From: Taenia hydatigena
Taxonomy: Eukaryota; Platyhelminthes; Cestoda; Cyclophyllidea; Taeniidae
Length of the DNA: 64,000 nt
Assembly: GCA_036345935.2 (NCBI GenBank)
Contig: JADWOT020000001.1
Coordinates: forward strand, 21,881,187 to 21,945,186
Direction of reading: 5' to 3'
The notes beneath the pieces are model-generated. The model was not told the DNA's origin and did no database searches. It saw only the letters and a program-made list of their open reading frames with translations. Shown here piece after piece: positions 49,960 through 62,620 of this stretch; within the stretch, counting starts at the first letter, position 1; each line of letters starts with the position of its first letter. A program made the translations under genes and the position numbers.

Positions 49960-50845
49960 GGCAGTGGTCACCTCGGTTTAACTGACCTTGACCCCATCAC
50001 ATCACCGATGACTCAATTCAAACACGCGCATAAGGAGTAAGACAGAAAAGTGTGCATGCCCACACTCACAAATTCCTTTCAATCCCCTGCCTGGACGGTA
50101 CTTGCACATGCATGATCATTTCTGACAAAAAAAATAATCGCACTAAAAGCTTTTGTGCCATTGTGATGCATCAATATTGTTTCTTTTTCCACCTCGAAGC
50201 AAAAAAAGTATTCCGCTGCTAGCTTAAATGGAAGGGTCCATGAGATCCACTTCGACGGATGACACACAATGCATGGAAGATGAGAGTAGATGAGATCTCA
50301 ACGCCGCATCCTTTCTGGTGGCAGAAACGACCCGCCGCCTTCTCATATTTTCACACAAAGAATCCAAATTATTCATCCAGCATGATGATAGTCCCATCCC
50401 GAACACTGAACATTCTAATGTTACGAATTGCTATTTGTTTTGCACGGATCCTTTTCGTGTCACTTCTGTGACGCCGTCAACACCTTTTCTTACATTTACC
50501 CAGTAGGTCGTTATTTATCATCATCATCATTCACCTGCAAAGCAACTCCATCAAGTAGACAAGTCAGGTAATAAGCAGACCTTACTAACTTACTCATAAG
50601 AAATGGCATCTAACACTGTCAAGATAGCAACTGTTTACAAACTTCGTATTTATTATTCCACTTATACGCATGGGCATTTCAGTGGGTGGTGAGAGAGAGA
50701 TCTGTGCAATTGTGATCCCTCAACTCGACAGGCGACATAATCGCAAGCAATTTGTGCATGAGCAGCTTCGGTGCACCCTTTCACCAATGGTGGTGGTGCA
50801 TTTCATTAATTACTTCAACATTTTCTCAAACAAACCTTATTCCAA
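49960..50845 (+). repeat. Repeat family A, copy 3
   Basis: Collinear with copy 1 from about 50300 onward, including catgggcatttcagtgggtg, gatccctcaac and ttacttcaacattttctc. It carries the palindrome variant gtcacttctgtgac at 50460-50473 in the position of the copy 1 palindrome. A short atc repeat (50518-50532) is specific to this copy. Confidence 0.78.
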
Positions 50846-51743
50846 CCGAATTGATTGGAGAGATTCCCAACTTGAATGGCAAAAAAAACACTCACAAGCA
50901 GTTTACAGAGTCAAGTGATAGCGGTCTTTGCGCTGCCAGGACTAGAATCTCAAAAGTAAAAGAAACCAAATTTTAAATTTTTGCAGTCGAGGCGAGTTTA
51001 GTGGGTTGATGTGGTAAGCTCAATGTGCTACACATACGTCTTTGCATCTCAGTGGACGCTACCAACAATGCACCGGTCCGCCTGTCAAAGAGAGCAGAAG
51101 CAGTCGAGCCCACTGACAGGTCAGAATACAAGGGCTAATTCCACAAGAATGTCAACTCAAAGTGTTACGTGAAGTACAGCAGAATATCTGCGCAAACGCT
51201 GTCCATCAGAAGGCCATTTGGACAAGGCTGTAGCAGTTGCCAAATCAAGCTAGTGCATTAGCAGCAGTAGTCGTTGGGAGGTTTGCCAAGGTAAAATGAG
51301 TAGACGATCTAAATTACTACTAATTAAACAAGGTCTACTCTCCGGACTAGCTCAAGCGTGCTGTTGGGACAAAGAATTTATTAATTGTACGGCAATGCGT
51401 GAGACGATTTCAAATAAAAGTAACTACTTCGCCTTCCATATCGGTGTTATATATCAACGCATCAAAGAAAAAACTCATCTATGAGGAATAACAACAAAGA
51501 GCCGCCAAAAGTCTCTCTTGTCTCCTCACTACTACCAATGTGTTCAAACAGCACCGAAAATGATATCTGAGTGAGCGGCTGTAGCAAAAGATTAAAGGAC
51601 TCACGTGCATTCCTCACCCAACATTCAAGGTTTCGCGTCTCTGATTGGTCATCTGCTGTGCTCTCGCTCGGCGTATCAATGCAAGGAAAGTGGTGGTTGA
51701 TACACTGCATCACTATTCTGCGGCATACTTCTGTTCTCGTAGC

Positions 51744-53622
51744 ATGAATGAGCATTCCAATCATACGCATTCACTCATCCAACTTGAAGGCGAGAAGCTC
51801 AATGACTCCTGCCGCTACTGCGATGATACCACCACGCCAAAAGCACAATGGTGTAAGTTGTTGGCCTCATTTGTCTCACTTCCATCCTGCACAGTCATAT
51901 CATCGAGTAGGCTCACCGTGGACGACTATAGGATTCTCATGGATAGCGGATGGCGTCGGTAGGCATCACACGATTGCACCATCCTCACCTCCAATTTAGG
52001 CATGGAAATCACGTCTACAAGACAATGAACAAGAAGACGTGTTGTCCAGCCTTTCCAATCAGGTGTGATGCAGAGCATTTTAAGATTTCGAAGACACACA
52101 AGAGGGTGTTGAATGCTGTTGCAGACTTCCTCATGAAGGGCCATCAACAAAATAATGATGATGGTAAACAATCACGAGGCGTCTGTGATAGAGAAGGTGC
52201 CTTCTACCAAAGTGACACCATCACTTCCTCTTCTCCCTCTTCATTTATGAGAGTGGAATCGCAGGCCGACACCAGCAACAATGTGGGTAGTTTTGAAGCA
52301 GCTGAGAGAACCGAGTCAACTGAGCTGGACACACATGTGAGTGGAGGTGAAGTTCACGCATCTGGACGATCGAAATCCTCCAAACAGAAGCGATGGCAAG
52401 CTCAGCAGGAACGTATGACTAAACGGGCCGAGAAGACAGGAGTGCCTTATGAGGAAATCATGCAAACCTACCTCCACAGTCGAGAGCATCGGTGTGCAAA
52501 GAACAAACCAAAGGAGATTGAACACTACCTGCAACAGGAGGCACCGAACGAGAGTGCCGCGCACACTTTAGATGTACGTCCAGTTCAACATTTGCTGGCA
52601 CGTCGAATACTGTCAGGCCATGTGTCAATGCTGATCGCAAATGCGTAATCTTGAATAGATCCGGTTGTGCAGAAGTGCAGAAGTGAAGGAGAGCTTCGAT
52701 GAAGAGTACGAGCTCTACTACAACTACCAGGTCTGTGTGCATGGCGCATCGCCATCTAGCATAACTCGTGAGGCATTCGTCGAATTTCTGGTTGATTCCA
52801 CACTTGTGGTAAGTTCACCTCCACTACTTGTCATGCAACACTTCAAGTGTGTTCGTGCTAACAACCCTGTCAACCCATCTGCGTCTAGAGCACATACGAT
52901 ACCGCAGCGGCGGCCGTCGGTGCTCCACAATTCGGCTCCTACCACCGACAGTACTGGCTGGATGGACATAAGCTGATCGCCGTCAATGTGGTGGATTTGG
53001 TTCCTGGTTGTCTTTCCTCTGTCTACTGCTTCTACGATCCTCATTACGCTTTCCTCAACTTGGGCACATACGCAGCTCTACGGTTCGTTTCAACTAAGCA
53101 CGAATTGCTTCATTGTAGAAGTGGCTAATTGAGTGGTGATTTAGGAACATTGCCTTCGTTCGACACCTCCATCGAACATACGGTCCTGTGGTTGCTGCCT
53201 ATGCTGACTTCACGCACTGCTCTCTGGGCTACTACATACACTCCTGCCCCAAGATGAGTTACAAGGCTCAGTTCTCTCCCTCCTACCTCGCCTGTCCTCA
53301 GACGCATGTGTGGGTGCCCATGGAGCAGTGCAGGCGTCTGCTAGACCAATGCAAGTACGATCGGTTCGTGGAGGCGGAGGAGAACGCAGACAACACACCA
53401 ACCACACATGGCGACGAGAGGAAGACAATACTTCAGTTTGCCTTCTGTGAGGCTGTGGCATCTGCGCTGCCAGAAGGAGGCTTTGCAGTGGAGGGGAATG
53501 CAATAGTCACGACTCTGGCTGAAGCCGAGTGTATGGTGTGTGAGAGGGATCGGCAGCTCATCCACGAGTGGACGCGTCTTGTCATCAGCGCTGGCACCAT
53601 GCGCATTAGTTGTGCTATTTAA
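51744..53622 (+). CDS. ATE1: Arginyl-tRNA--protein transferase 1, 6 exons, apparently complete
   Basis: Exons: 51744-51852, 51895-51958, 52000-52573, 52659-52808, 52889-53082, 53145-53622. Phases agree, giving 522 aa plus stop, close to the usual length of about 518. ATE1 moves arginine from Arg-tRNA onto N-terminal Asp, Glu or oxidised Cys of proteins, marking them for the N-degron pathway in cytosol and nucleus. The N-terminal regulatory/metal-binding region shows CRYC (residues 23-26) and TCCP (71-74), the family's CxxC...CC pattern, followed by SKTHKRVL where vertebrates have SKSHKKVL. The C-terminal GNAT-like transferase domain shows GSYHRQYWLDGHKLIAVNVV, SVYCFYDPHYAFLNLG and GYYIHSCPKMSYKAQFSP. 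Introns are 42, 41, 85, 80 and 62 bases. Residues about 110-230 are low-complexity and charged, as is common between the two domains. The start is the Met 22 residues before CRYC; in-frame sequence continues upstream to 51645, so a longer N-terminus is possible. Confidence 0.93.
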
Positions 53623-55899
53623 GACTGTAGTAATTGTGATTGTGAAATGGAGCTTTCTGTGCATTGGTAGTGTTTTGTGCCATGGGGTGTGTGCGCATGG
53701 TGGTTTGTAGTGACTGTTGGGCTCTGTGTCAGCCCCAGGCTCACGCAGACTGGCATTCAGTTTGTGGATTCCATCAAGGTCAACATGGCGAAACGTGCTA
53801 TGACTTATGTGGCGTGGAGAGGAACTTGGTGGTGTTGGAGGTAAAACAAAATTATGCACCAGACTGATTGTCCCAAAGGTTATCGATAAGAGGGGGAAAG
53901 AGCGAATTTTCGTGTTTACTACTACTACTACCACCACCACCACCACCACCACGCTTTACTGCCGTGACTAGTGTGTTTGAGTGGCAACCCTTTATCCGAC
54001 TAAGACTATTCGATTGGCCTCACTTAGTAACTGGGTGTTGGGTCATTTCGATCAGCGGGTGAACTCACTCCAGAGACCTTCCTAATAGCATGCAGGCAAA
54101 ATTCGTCTACTTTGCACTTTTTTGCTTAGGAGAGTTAGAAAATAACGAAGATTATCCATTTATGCAATCAGTCGCGAAAGAATATTCAACCACAACCACC
54201 ACACAAACGTAAACTTTATGCTATGAGCTGTTGCAGTGGTATTCCAACTGCAAAGGAAGGAAAAGTCAGCACTTTCGGTGGCATTCGTTGCATCGAAGAA
54301 GAACCAATTAGAATGCGTTTGTCCATTCCTTTCTTCACGCACTTACCCATTCATTCATCTCTTCCTGACAAATACACGACAGTGTGTTCGTTCTTGAGCT
54401 CACTTTGACCACGGAGAGACCATTTGAATTGCGCCATTCTTGTCAGTAGGTGTCGAGAGTGAACACGCACCAGTATGACGGGATGGTAAGTAAAGCAGTA
54501 AATCTTCTGTCCTCTATGCAAGAATAATTGTGTCATTGTTGTTTGTGTCTCACAATGTACACATTGACAGCGTTAGATTAGGCGTCTTGCGATAGTTAGA
54601 TTTCAACATCTTGACTACTTGTGCACTGTTGGTGCCGAACTGGCGCTCGACTTCGACTAAGCAGTCGCATCGGCTGCCTGGAACACCGCCAACAGGAATT
54701 GTCAATCCCTGCAATGGTGGATCATCTCCTCATTTCATTCTACTCAGTATCACGCCATTTCGGCAAATGATGCGTCCAATTAATCATTTCTTTTACTAAA
54801 CCATCGCTGAGCTTAACGCATTATTAACGAAGGTGGTGCAGCTAAATGTGGTTATTTTTAAACTAATTTCTGACCTATCTGATCTGCTCAGTCATAGTAC
54901 ATCAGTCTCTTTTATTCATTCAATTGTCCATCTCACAAAACTTTACTCATTTAACATTTGAATTCATTATGAACAGTCAAAAAGCCGTTTCTATTAGAGA
55001 AGATTGTGCTATGTTCGTTGCATTCGATTGAAAAATATCTTCACCAGTGTGGTTATATGAGCTGTTCAAAGAGCTGCACAATTTCAAAAGAACGCAGGGC
55101 ACTGGAGGTGTTTGACGGGGGCTACCGCAACCTTCAGTTATCTAGAATATAGTGCTGGATCAAAGGCAAATAGGGACGGGATTGTTTGCCAAAAATGACT
55201 GGAGCACATTCGTGTTGTTGAACTCTCCACTGCACTGAAGTGAGCCATGGAGATGGATCTACGCCACCTGTTATGGTTCCATCGTGGAACACTACAAGCA
55301 CCCCACTGAGGGTCGCCTCGTGAGTGAGCATTGACACATTCGCCCATTTCGACAGAGAGGGAATCCAGTGTCAACCCTTCCACAATCGCACCACCTTCCA
55401 CATGCGCATGGAGTGACAAGTTGACAAATTTGTGGTGTTTAGCATGGAAAGCTAAAATGGTTTCACAAGGAGTAATTCTAGACACCTGTGCGTATCAATA
55501 AACTATAACCCCACTTGAAGGAAAATTGATCCAACTCGCAGCTTAGAAAAGGACCGGAAAATACAAAATGATGATTAACCAGACAGGAAGGTCATTCATG
55601 TCCTCCCTATCTCCGCACTTCCCGCCTTTGTACTAGGAAGTGATGTTTGTGACTTGCCACAAAACTCAATCGGAGGTGGCAAGAAGGTGACAAGACAAGG
55701 TCTTTAGCACCTTTTGCTTGTGAGACAAAACTTGTTCCCAGGTAAGGCCAAAAAACTCAATGAGAAAGATGTATAGGCTTGAAAGTGTTGCTATTCTTTC
55801 GGAGTCACCTGAGGGGTTGCCTTGATCAAACACACCCAAACAGCATGTTCGCTCGTGTTTTCGCCACCTCTGATCCTCCGGGATTAATTGTTTTCATAA
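53623..55899. other. ATE1 3' flank, no recognised gene
   Basis: Contains the trinucleotide tract at 53918-53952. I did not find a convincing aataaa shortly after the ATE1 stop, so the 3' end of the transcript is not placed. ORFs at 55134-55485 on the minus strand have no recognised features. Confidence 0.5.
53918..53952 (+). repeat. Short (ACT)n(ACC)n microsatellite
   Basis: About 11 trinucleotide units change from ACT to ACC, some 300 bases downstream of the ATE1 stop. It probably lies in the 3' UTR or just beyond it. On the minus strand it reads as poly-Val in a spurious ORF. Confidence 0.9.
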
Positions 55900-56780
55900 G
55901 CAAGGCAAAGTCTCTCACAATCCATTCCTTTGATGCCAGTGTGTGTCTCTCAGACTAGCTTTGTGATTCCACTTCAGTGCAGAAAACCACTCTTTATTGT
56001 GTAGAAAAAGACAAGAGCGACGCCTTGTGTGGAGGGAGATAAAAGCTCTTCTCTCTTGCAACAGACTGATTGGCAGTTCTCTGTTGTGTGTTTTCAAAGT
56101 CCTCAACTCGATCAGCAATCCCACCTAATCAACTCACTTTGTGGATGAGCTGTCAGTGCCAGCATTCTCTCTCGCTCATTCGCACTTCAAAGTAACCATC
56201 AGCCATGGCAAAATGTGAGGGTCTTAATGCTGAATAAAATATCCATCAATTTTTAAAATTTGAGACACAACGATTCAGTGGAAGGACTCATTTGACAGTG
56301 ATTGTTACGCTACGTGAACTCTTTCTTGAAAAATCTCCTCCCTTGAGAGGGTGAACAATTGGGTTGACATTGTTGCCTGTGTAATCACATCTGGAAGCCG
56401 ATCACCCAAACGAATGTGCAAGTGTGAATGGATGTGGCTTGCGGTATGAAGGAGAGCTCTGTGTTGTTGTGACTCCAATCACTTATTGGCTTGTTAGTGT
56501 GCATGGAAACCATTTACGCAATTCAACTCCCTGTATGGCCCTAATAAAGACTCTGCCTCTGTCGAGGGTCCTCAGTAGTCACTTTACACAATCACACGGA
56601 GGAGGCTAGGAGGTGGGTCATCATCTTCTCCCCTGTAACGTGTTGTGCATTCAAAGGGTGAGACGGTTGCTACAGCTTTTCTGGTTACCCACTCGCGTCT
56701 GCAGCCTGTCTGCCATCGTTCTCGATGCAAGAGACGGGTGACAGCTTCATGTATCTTGAAATGATCTTACAGATCTGTGA
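55900..56780 (+). repeat. Segmental duplication block, partner 39130-39930
   Basis: The partner of the 39 kb block, placed immediately upstream of NTPDase copy 3 just as its partner lies upstream of copy 2. Beyond it, 56760-57060 matches 41990-42295, so the two pseudogene loci derive from one another. The sequence between the two matching parts at the 39-42 kb locus (about 2 kb, including exons 1-3) is absent here. Confidence 0.8.
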
Positions 56781-56921
56781 GGATCTGCGGAATATCTTGT
56801 GTACTCTATGGCACCTTAGCAAACCTAAGTTATCAATAATGTTAAAAGCCTGGCTACTGCCAAATAGGAATGACACAAGTTGCCGAGAGAAACGTAATGC
56901 GTAGCACTGGCACACTTGTAG

Positions 56922-59900
56922 GAAGGTGAGTCCAGAATTGGCGCAGACGTTGAGAAATGTGCTGATAGGGTCGGCGTCGGAAGGAGTGGTGGTGAGCAAG
57001 ATGGAGGATGTGAGGGTGGTCCGTGGTGCCGATTAGGGCTTCTACACCAGACTGGCAGTCATTTGCCTCGAGGGCAAATTCGAAAAGACGTGCTTAAATT
57101 CTATCAAAGACAAAATTTTCATCAACCTGAGCAACTCACTTTCACGTCTATTACCATGCCATGTTGACTACTCAAACATTCATTGTGAATCTGTGTACTT
57201 CACAGACATGCATCCACACCTATGCCCATCCATCTGTCTATATAGTCACGCGATCAACATGATGGTCAGTAACAACGAGACTCATGGCTTGGGAGCGATC
57301 AAAGCTGCTTCCATCACAGACAGACTTCTGATTCCTTTGAGGTGCGCTCATTCGTTTGAGTACAAAGAGCTGATGGATGAGGCTTTGATCATAGTTATTC
57401 TCATACTCCACCAATGGCAAGCACAGGTTCTACATTCAAGTGCAGGAGTATCTGTCTTTGGCATCATCCTGATGCGTGTGGCTCGGCACCTTTTTCTATG
57501 CAGAGCACCAGTGGTTGGAGAGGGCTGTTCACAGCATCAATGCGTCTCTCATAACTCGGCTTTCCTACAATCCTAATCATTTGCCCTAAAACACCCTCAT
57601 TCATGCCATGCATTTCACCTTTACCTACCGATCCTTCTTTAAAGTGATTAGACGTGTCTTGGGAGAGAAAGGGATCATTATTGACAACTACTTGTCAGCA
57701 TTATTGTTATTGGTGTTCCATGAAGCTGGTCGAGCACAAAACGAGGCATCAATACTAATAGCCAACACATTGCAAATGCTAAAACAAGCTATGGCAAGAT
57801 CCATCAGCATTCGTGGGCACAACGAATCCTGCTTGCCAAAATTCACTATTGGATAGACTGTTATCCATCCACCTTCCAATCATCCGTTCAGCATTAGATT
57901 CGTTGTCTGTCCGTCACACAAAATAACCTATGTCCACCTGTTTTAGGTACATTCATCAATCATACACCCACAAATGCATTCACGCATTCATTTTATCCAT
58001 TCAGATGGTCATTGCACAGCCCGTTCCCGCTTGTATCTCTAGTCTAACAATCTTTGCCCAACTACCAATTCCTCGTGTTGGGAAATGAGCATTATGTGAG
58101 ATGGATTGGAAGTCATCAAGGCCATGATCGCCAGTGATGGAGGTGGGACTGCTCTAAATTACTTGCAGGAGGAATAAGTTGCTTGTGATTCAACATTGCT
58201 CTTGTAAGCAAAATCAGAGTTCTGATTCCGTCCCTTGTCAATGCTCGGTGCGCTGAATTTGGGTGATGCAAGCACTCAGATGGTTTTCGTTCCATACACT
58301 GAAGAGTCCCCATTCAAGATTGAAAAAATGATGGCATTTAGTGAGAGCTACAACCTCTCCAGTCACAGCCACCTTTGCTATTGGGTCGCTACAATACAGA
58401 CGCACTATCTGGCCTACTTGACTCAGGGCTCTGATGTGCAGGTGAGTGTTGATGGTGATGATGGCAAATGACGTCCTACTGATGGAATATCAGTAAAGGG
58501 TTTGACAGTGTCAGGGTAGGATGGAGAAAATTTTGAGCAAGCCTGCTTTTAGGGTGTGACATAGGACAGGGGACATCTCTTTGGAATTAGTCAGGCAGGT
58601 ATACAAAAGGTAAGGAGCTGAGCAGAGCTGGATGCTGCTGTCAAGCAGCTCAAAGTGGGACGCGTAATGAGGCCAGTTAAAAAGAACGTTACTCCGTTTC
58701 TGCAGCATTTTTAATGCCTATCATTGCCCTACACTTAGTCTTAGGCAGTCTTAAGCAACGCTCGAAGGCTCGATTAGAGGTCGGATGCTGCAGGTTTATG
58801 GCGAATATAGGCCGGTTCATTAAAGCGAAGGGATAGTGTCCAGTGCTTAAGAGTGAGTGAGGAAGAAAGGCAAAGTTGTTCCAGACTAATGGTTCCAGTG
58901 TTGTTTTGGCGTTTTGGTTTGCGCGTCGGTATCGCTTCCTGACAAACCAAAAAGACTGGCTCTACTTTAAACAGGACAACTAATTAAAAGTGATTTTGTG
59001 CGCTCTCGCTCGGCCAAGAGACGTGAAGCTGTTACCGCCAGTTGCCAATGGAGGTTTTTTGGCTAGAAACCCAAGCATTTCATCATCACCTCCACCTCAC
59101 CCGTGCCGCAAGTCAAGTTAACCTGCTCTGAGCATGCAACCTCAAGCTCTGGTCATTGGATGCAGCCTGTGGACAGAGTCGACAATTCCAATGTTGCCTA
59201 AGGAAGGGACCAATATGTGCATACTTGGCCCATCGGAAGCAAGTTCGTCCATTCAATGAACCCCTTTGTTACATTTCGCTCTAGTGACTTTATGGTTTAT
59301 TTATTTCTTTCCAAGGCAGTCCACAAGCTGTGAGAGACTGTCACCGCCTTCAAGGAAGCCAATCAATCAGTCAAGGTAACTCAATTCCAATTCGTCACCA
59401 CGCTTGACCACTTCTGCAGGAGGGACTGGACAAATGTGAGTCTTCCATGGCATCGTGAACCTCTTCTCAGCGCAGCTCTAAGTCATCAGATTTATATCTG
59501 AATTGTTGAGTTTTTTATGTTTGATGTGCTAAGTAATTGTGATAAACAATGCTAAAGTGTAGGCGCGTCCTAGTGCTCTAATCTGACGTGATCTTCTTGC
59601 CTTCCTTCTCACCACACTCACTTGCTTATCGTCTTCAGGTATTGCGGGTTCGCTATTTTATAATGTCGAGCAGTCTCTGTTTGCTCACGCATCCAAATGC
59701 ATTTTTGTTTAGCGTAAAATTGGAACAAAACTAATCTTAGCGTTCTATATTGCTCGTTGAAATCCACCACGCCTCACTGACAATATTAGGACGTAGAATT
59801 AGGTTGCTACCAAGTGATTCAAAGGAGGTCGAATGTTCTATTTCAATCCTAACTATTCCAAGGACAATCTATTTTAGTTTTTTCACAGGAACAGGCGACG

Positions 59901-61240
59901 TCAGGGGGCAAGTGTCTGCAGGGTTGGATAGTTAAAGGACTACTGGAGGCCCATGGATTCAAGAGTGACAGTGATTGGAGCGAAGTCACCTTCTTTCGTG
60001 GTATGAGTTTAAACATTAACATTTCAAAGTTGTGCATCAGGTACGGAAGTTATCAAGTCAGTCAATTCACCCTTTGCTGTGGCTGTGGTGACTTTGATTC
60101 GATAAACCTAGTGACGTGACCTCCACGACTTATTTGAGTTGATTGCAGCCAATTTGGAGACAGTGCCAGCCTTACTTTTGAGAAACCGCTCTACGGATTG
60201 TAGTGCACCAAAGCTTTCTGATTTGAGAGGTTTAATTTAAACTGCGTAGTCAGGACGAATAAGCCCTTCGTTGATGCTTCTCTTTCACTACGTCTTCATC
60301 AGATCAGCGATTTTAACACTTAACTTGAACTTCTTCTGGAATCGTCGAAGTGCTGTATGAGAAATCATAAATGAGTTAAGGCAAAACTAGTAAGCGTTTG
60401 ACGGTTATTAAAAAGTTGATTTTAAAGTCAAAATGATTTGGCTGTTTGATTGGCTCAAATAGGTATTTCAATGAAGGAAAGCAAATATAGGGCCAAGACA
60501 GTTGGCAGAACAATGAATCCTTTACAGCTCGAAGTAGACGTATTCATTTGTTCATGACTGTGTTAGTGCGAGGGAATAGAGGGTGTAGGTACTTGACAGC
60601 CAGTTGACTGGTGGATGGTGGACAAAGCCCGTGGTTGCCGTTGGCCTTACTAAGCTTAGTAGTAGGCTTCAAGCACATCTCCACGTGATGTGCAATGTCT
60701 GTGAACTAACCACGCTCATGAAGGCTTCTGCGAAACCATGACAGACACGAGGTGGAGGAGTGCAGGCACCAGAGCAGACATGGGATGGGTCCACTTGTGC
60801 ACGGGGTTGCGAGCATTATTGAAGTCATGTTTAGGTAACCGGTTGGCAGTCTGCTATGCTCGCCTTTTAAAATCACCTCCATCCTGTACCTCTCCCTTCT
60901 CCATCCATTCTCTCAACCATTCTACGAGGCATAACATCTCTTAACGTATTCAAAGCATAATGGCATCAAATTGATCCATTTCAACGCAGGCTTGTAACGT
61001 TGAGGGACAACGAATCAGGAGAACAGCACATTATTTACATTTGGAACTACGATTGTGCAAGTGGGCCAGACCTCCACCAGAGTGTGGTGACATTGTAGTT
61101 GAGCGCAAATTCCACACTATCTGTCATCTAGGGCAGAATGCCTTTCTATTGTCATCATTTTGGGTTTAGTGAATTTTGTTTGTAACGTCCTGCCTTGAAG
61201 TTGTGAGCTTAGAACTGATGTAGAGATGACGATGAGTTGA
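56922..61240 (+). pseudogene. NTPDase pseudogene, copy 3 (exons 4, 5, 8, 9 and introns)
   Basis: Exon 4 is 56922-57087: VVVSKMEDVRVVRGAD, then TAG in place of the ACR3 Gln codon, then a lost donor. Exon 5 runs about 58216-58441: GALNLGDASTQM with the same ACR4 Asn, an upstream frameshift and an intact gtgagt donor. Exon 8 is 59316-59435, with TGA replacing the Trp codon of the HKLWE segment. Exon 9 runs 59889 to about 60001: GKCLQGWIVKGLLEAHGFKS, open, donor shifted. Intron-9-like sequence at 60430-61240 matches 9560-10390, including gaaaccatgacagacacg and attctacgaggcat. Exons 1-3, 6, 7 and 10 were not found. Intron 4 carries about 1 kb unrelated to the intact gene. Confidence 0.85.
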
Positions 61241-62469
61241 CTTTTGCGACAAAGTGGCGTTAAGCAAATCTCCTTCCCACCTTCACCCTATTCTCGCCCA
61301 CCTTCCATGAGGTGGTCTGACGAATGTGTATCGAGGTTGTCTGCCTTGAGCTATTTCTTACCCAAGGCATGACAGTAGACTAGCATTATGCAGATCTCGC
61401 CTCACACCTGACTGATATCGCCCCAAGTGCCAACTTTGCCTCTTCTCACCACTGCAGATGGAGTCATACACAAGGTGAAATACAAAGTTGAGAGAGGCTG
61501 TTTGCAGATTTCTTTGCAGTTTACTAAGCCTTCACCGGTTAACATCAGTCCTGATCGGTGCAGTCTCAGCAACGCAGCCAATTATAAGAAGGAGATCATT
61601 TTGATAGCACTACCTTATTTGACACTTGACAGTTGAATTTGATGTCATTCATGCAATGGTAAATAAATGCCAGATGAGTGTATTTAGTGAGTGTCAGCTT
61701 TACTGGCCTGTCCACCAGGGGATGGTGCTTGAGATGGCTTGATGAATGTGCATCGAGGTCGTCTACCTTGCCCATCACCAGTGTGCTGACGCAACGTCTT
61801 CAACATCATCATCACTATTCGCGTCATCGAAGGTGTCGATGAATGCTTCTTGCATCTGCATTAGTCTGATCACAAAATGCATTTTGCATTGAGAAGTTGA
61901 CACTTCAGCTGACACAGGTCATCAAGGCCCCACTTATGGCGACTGTCTGGTTTACTCTATTTTGCAAAACAATTTTTCATCTCTTAAATCAGAAGTTATT
62001 CGACTTCATCAGCTTGTTAACGGAGCACATTATCCAAATAATTGAATTCGTCTCTACTTTGAATTCCTCCTTCTATCTGACCAAACGTAGCATAGAGGTC
62101 AAATGCTTTGCCATCAACAACTACCCCTTTTGCTCTGTCGCCACTGTTCTTCAACCAAGTTGATTATCCACTGCACGAAGCGTCGGTGCCGGTAAATACC
62201 ACCGCGTTGGATGCGGAAGTATGTTCAGTAGAATGCTGCATTTAATCGGTGGAGTGAACCCCACCACCACGAGCGAAAGGATGCATCAAATCCACCTTCT
62301 TTCGTCATCAAGTAATCTCCCATTATAGTGAATGCCCATGCAAAAAGATCTCGCAGCTCTGTCGTTTGGCATGCAAACGCTTGCCATTGCGTTGAATGAA
62401 AGGGCCACCCTGTGAGTGGAAAAGAGAGGATGGGATATGGCCACAGGTGCGATCCTCACAGTCTCAGAC

Positions 62470-62620
62470 ACCTTCTCTATGGAGTGGCAACAAAGTGTGC
62501 TTGCTATCCCACCCACCTAATTGAAGGGTCTGATCTGCAGGCGAATGATGGTGAGAAATGACGACGTAACAGAGGAATCTCAGTGTAAATTTAGACAGCG
62601 ATGCAACAGAGATATGGAAA
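62470..62620 (+). pseudogene. Remnant of NTPDase exon 5 / intron 5 junction
   Basis: The stretch gagtggcaacaaagtgtgct ... gggtctgatctgcag, then intron-like gatggtgagaaatgacgacg, aligns with 58370-58500 in copy 3 and 7010-7135 in the intact gene. The gtgagt donor is gone and the frame is broken. It sits directly downstream of copy 3. Confidence 0.6.

Noticed and set aside
53341..53952. 203-codon minus-strand ORF starting with poly-Val
   Set aside because: Antisense to the last ATE1 exon. The Val run is the trinucleotide repeat.
57193..57576. 127-codon ORF in the intron-4-equivalent of NTPDase copy 3
   Set aside because: No family features and no partner in the intact gene. It looks like a chance ORF in inserted sequence.
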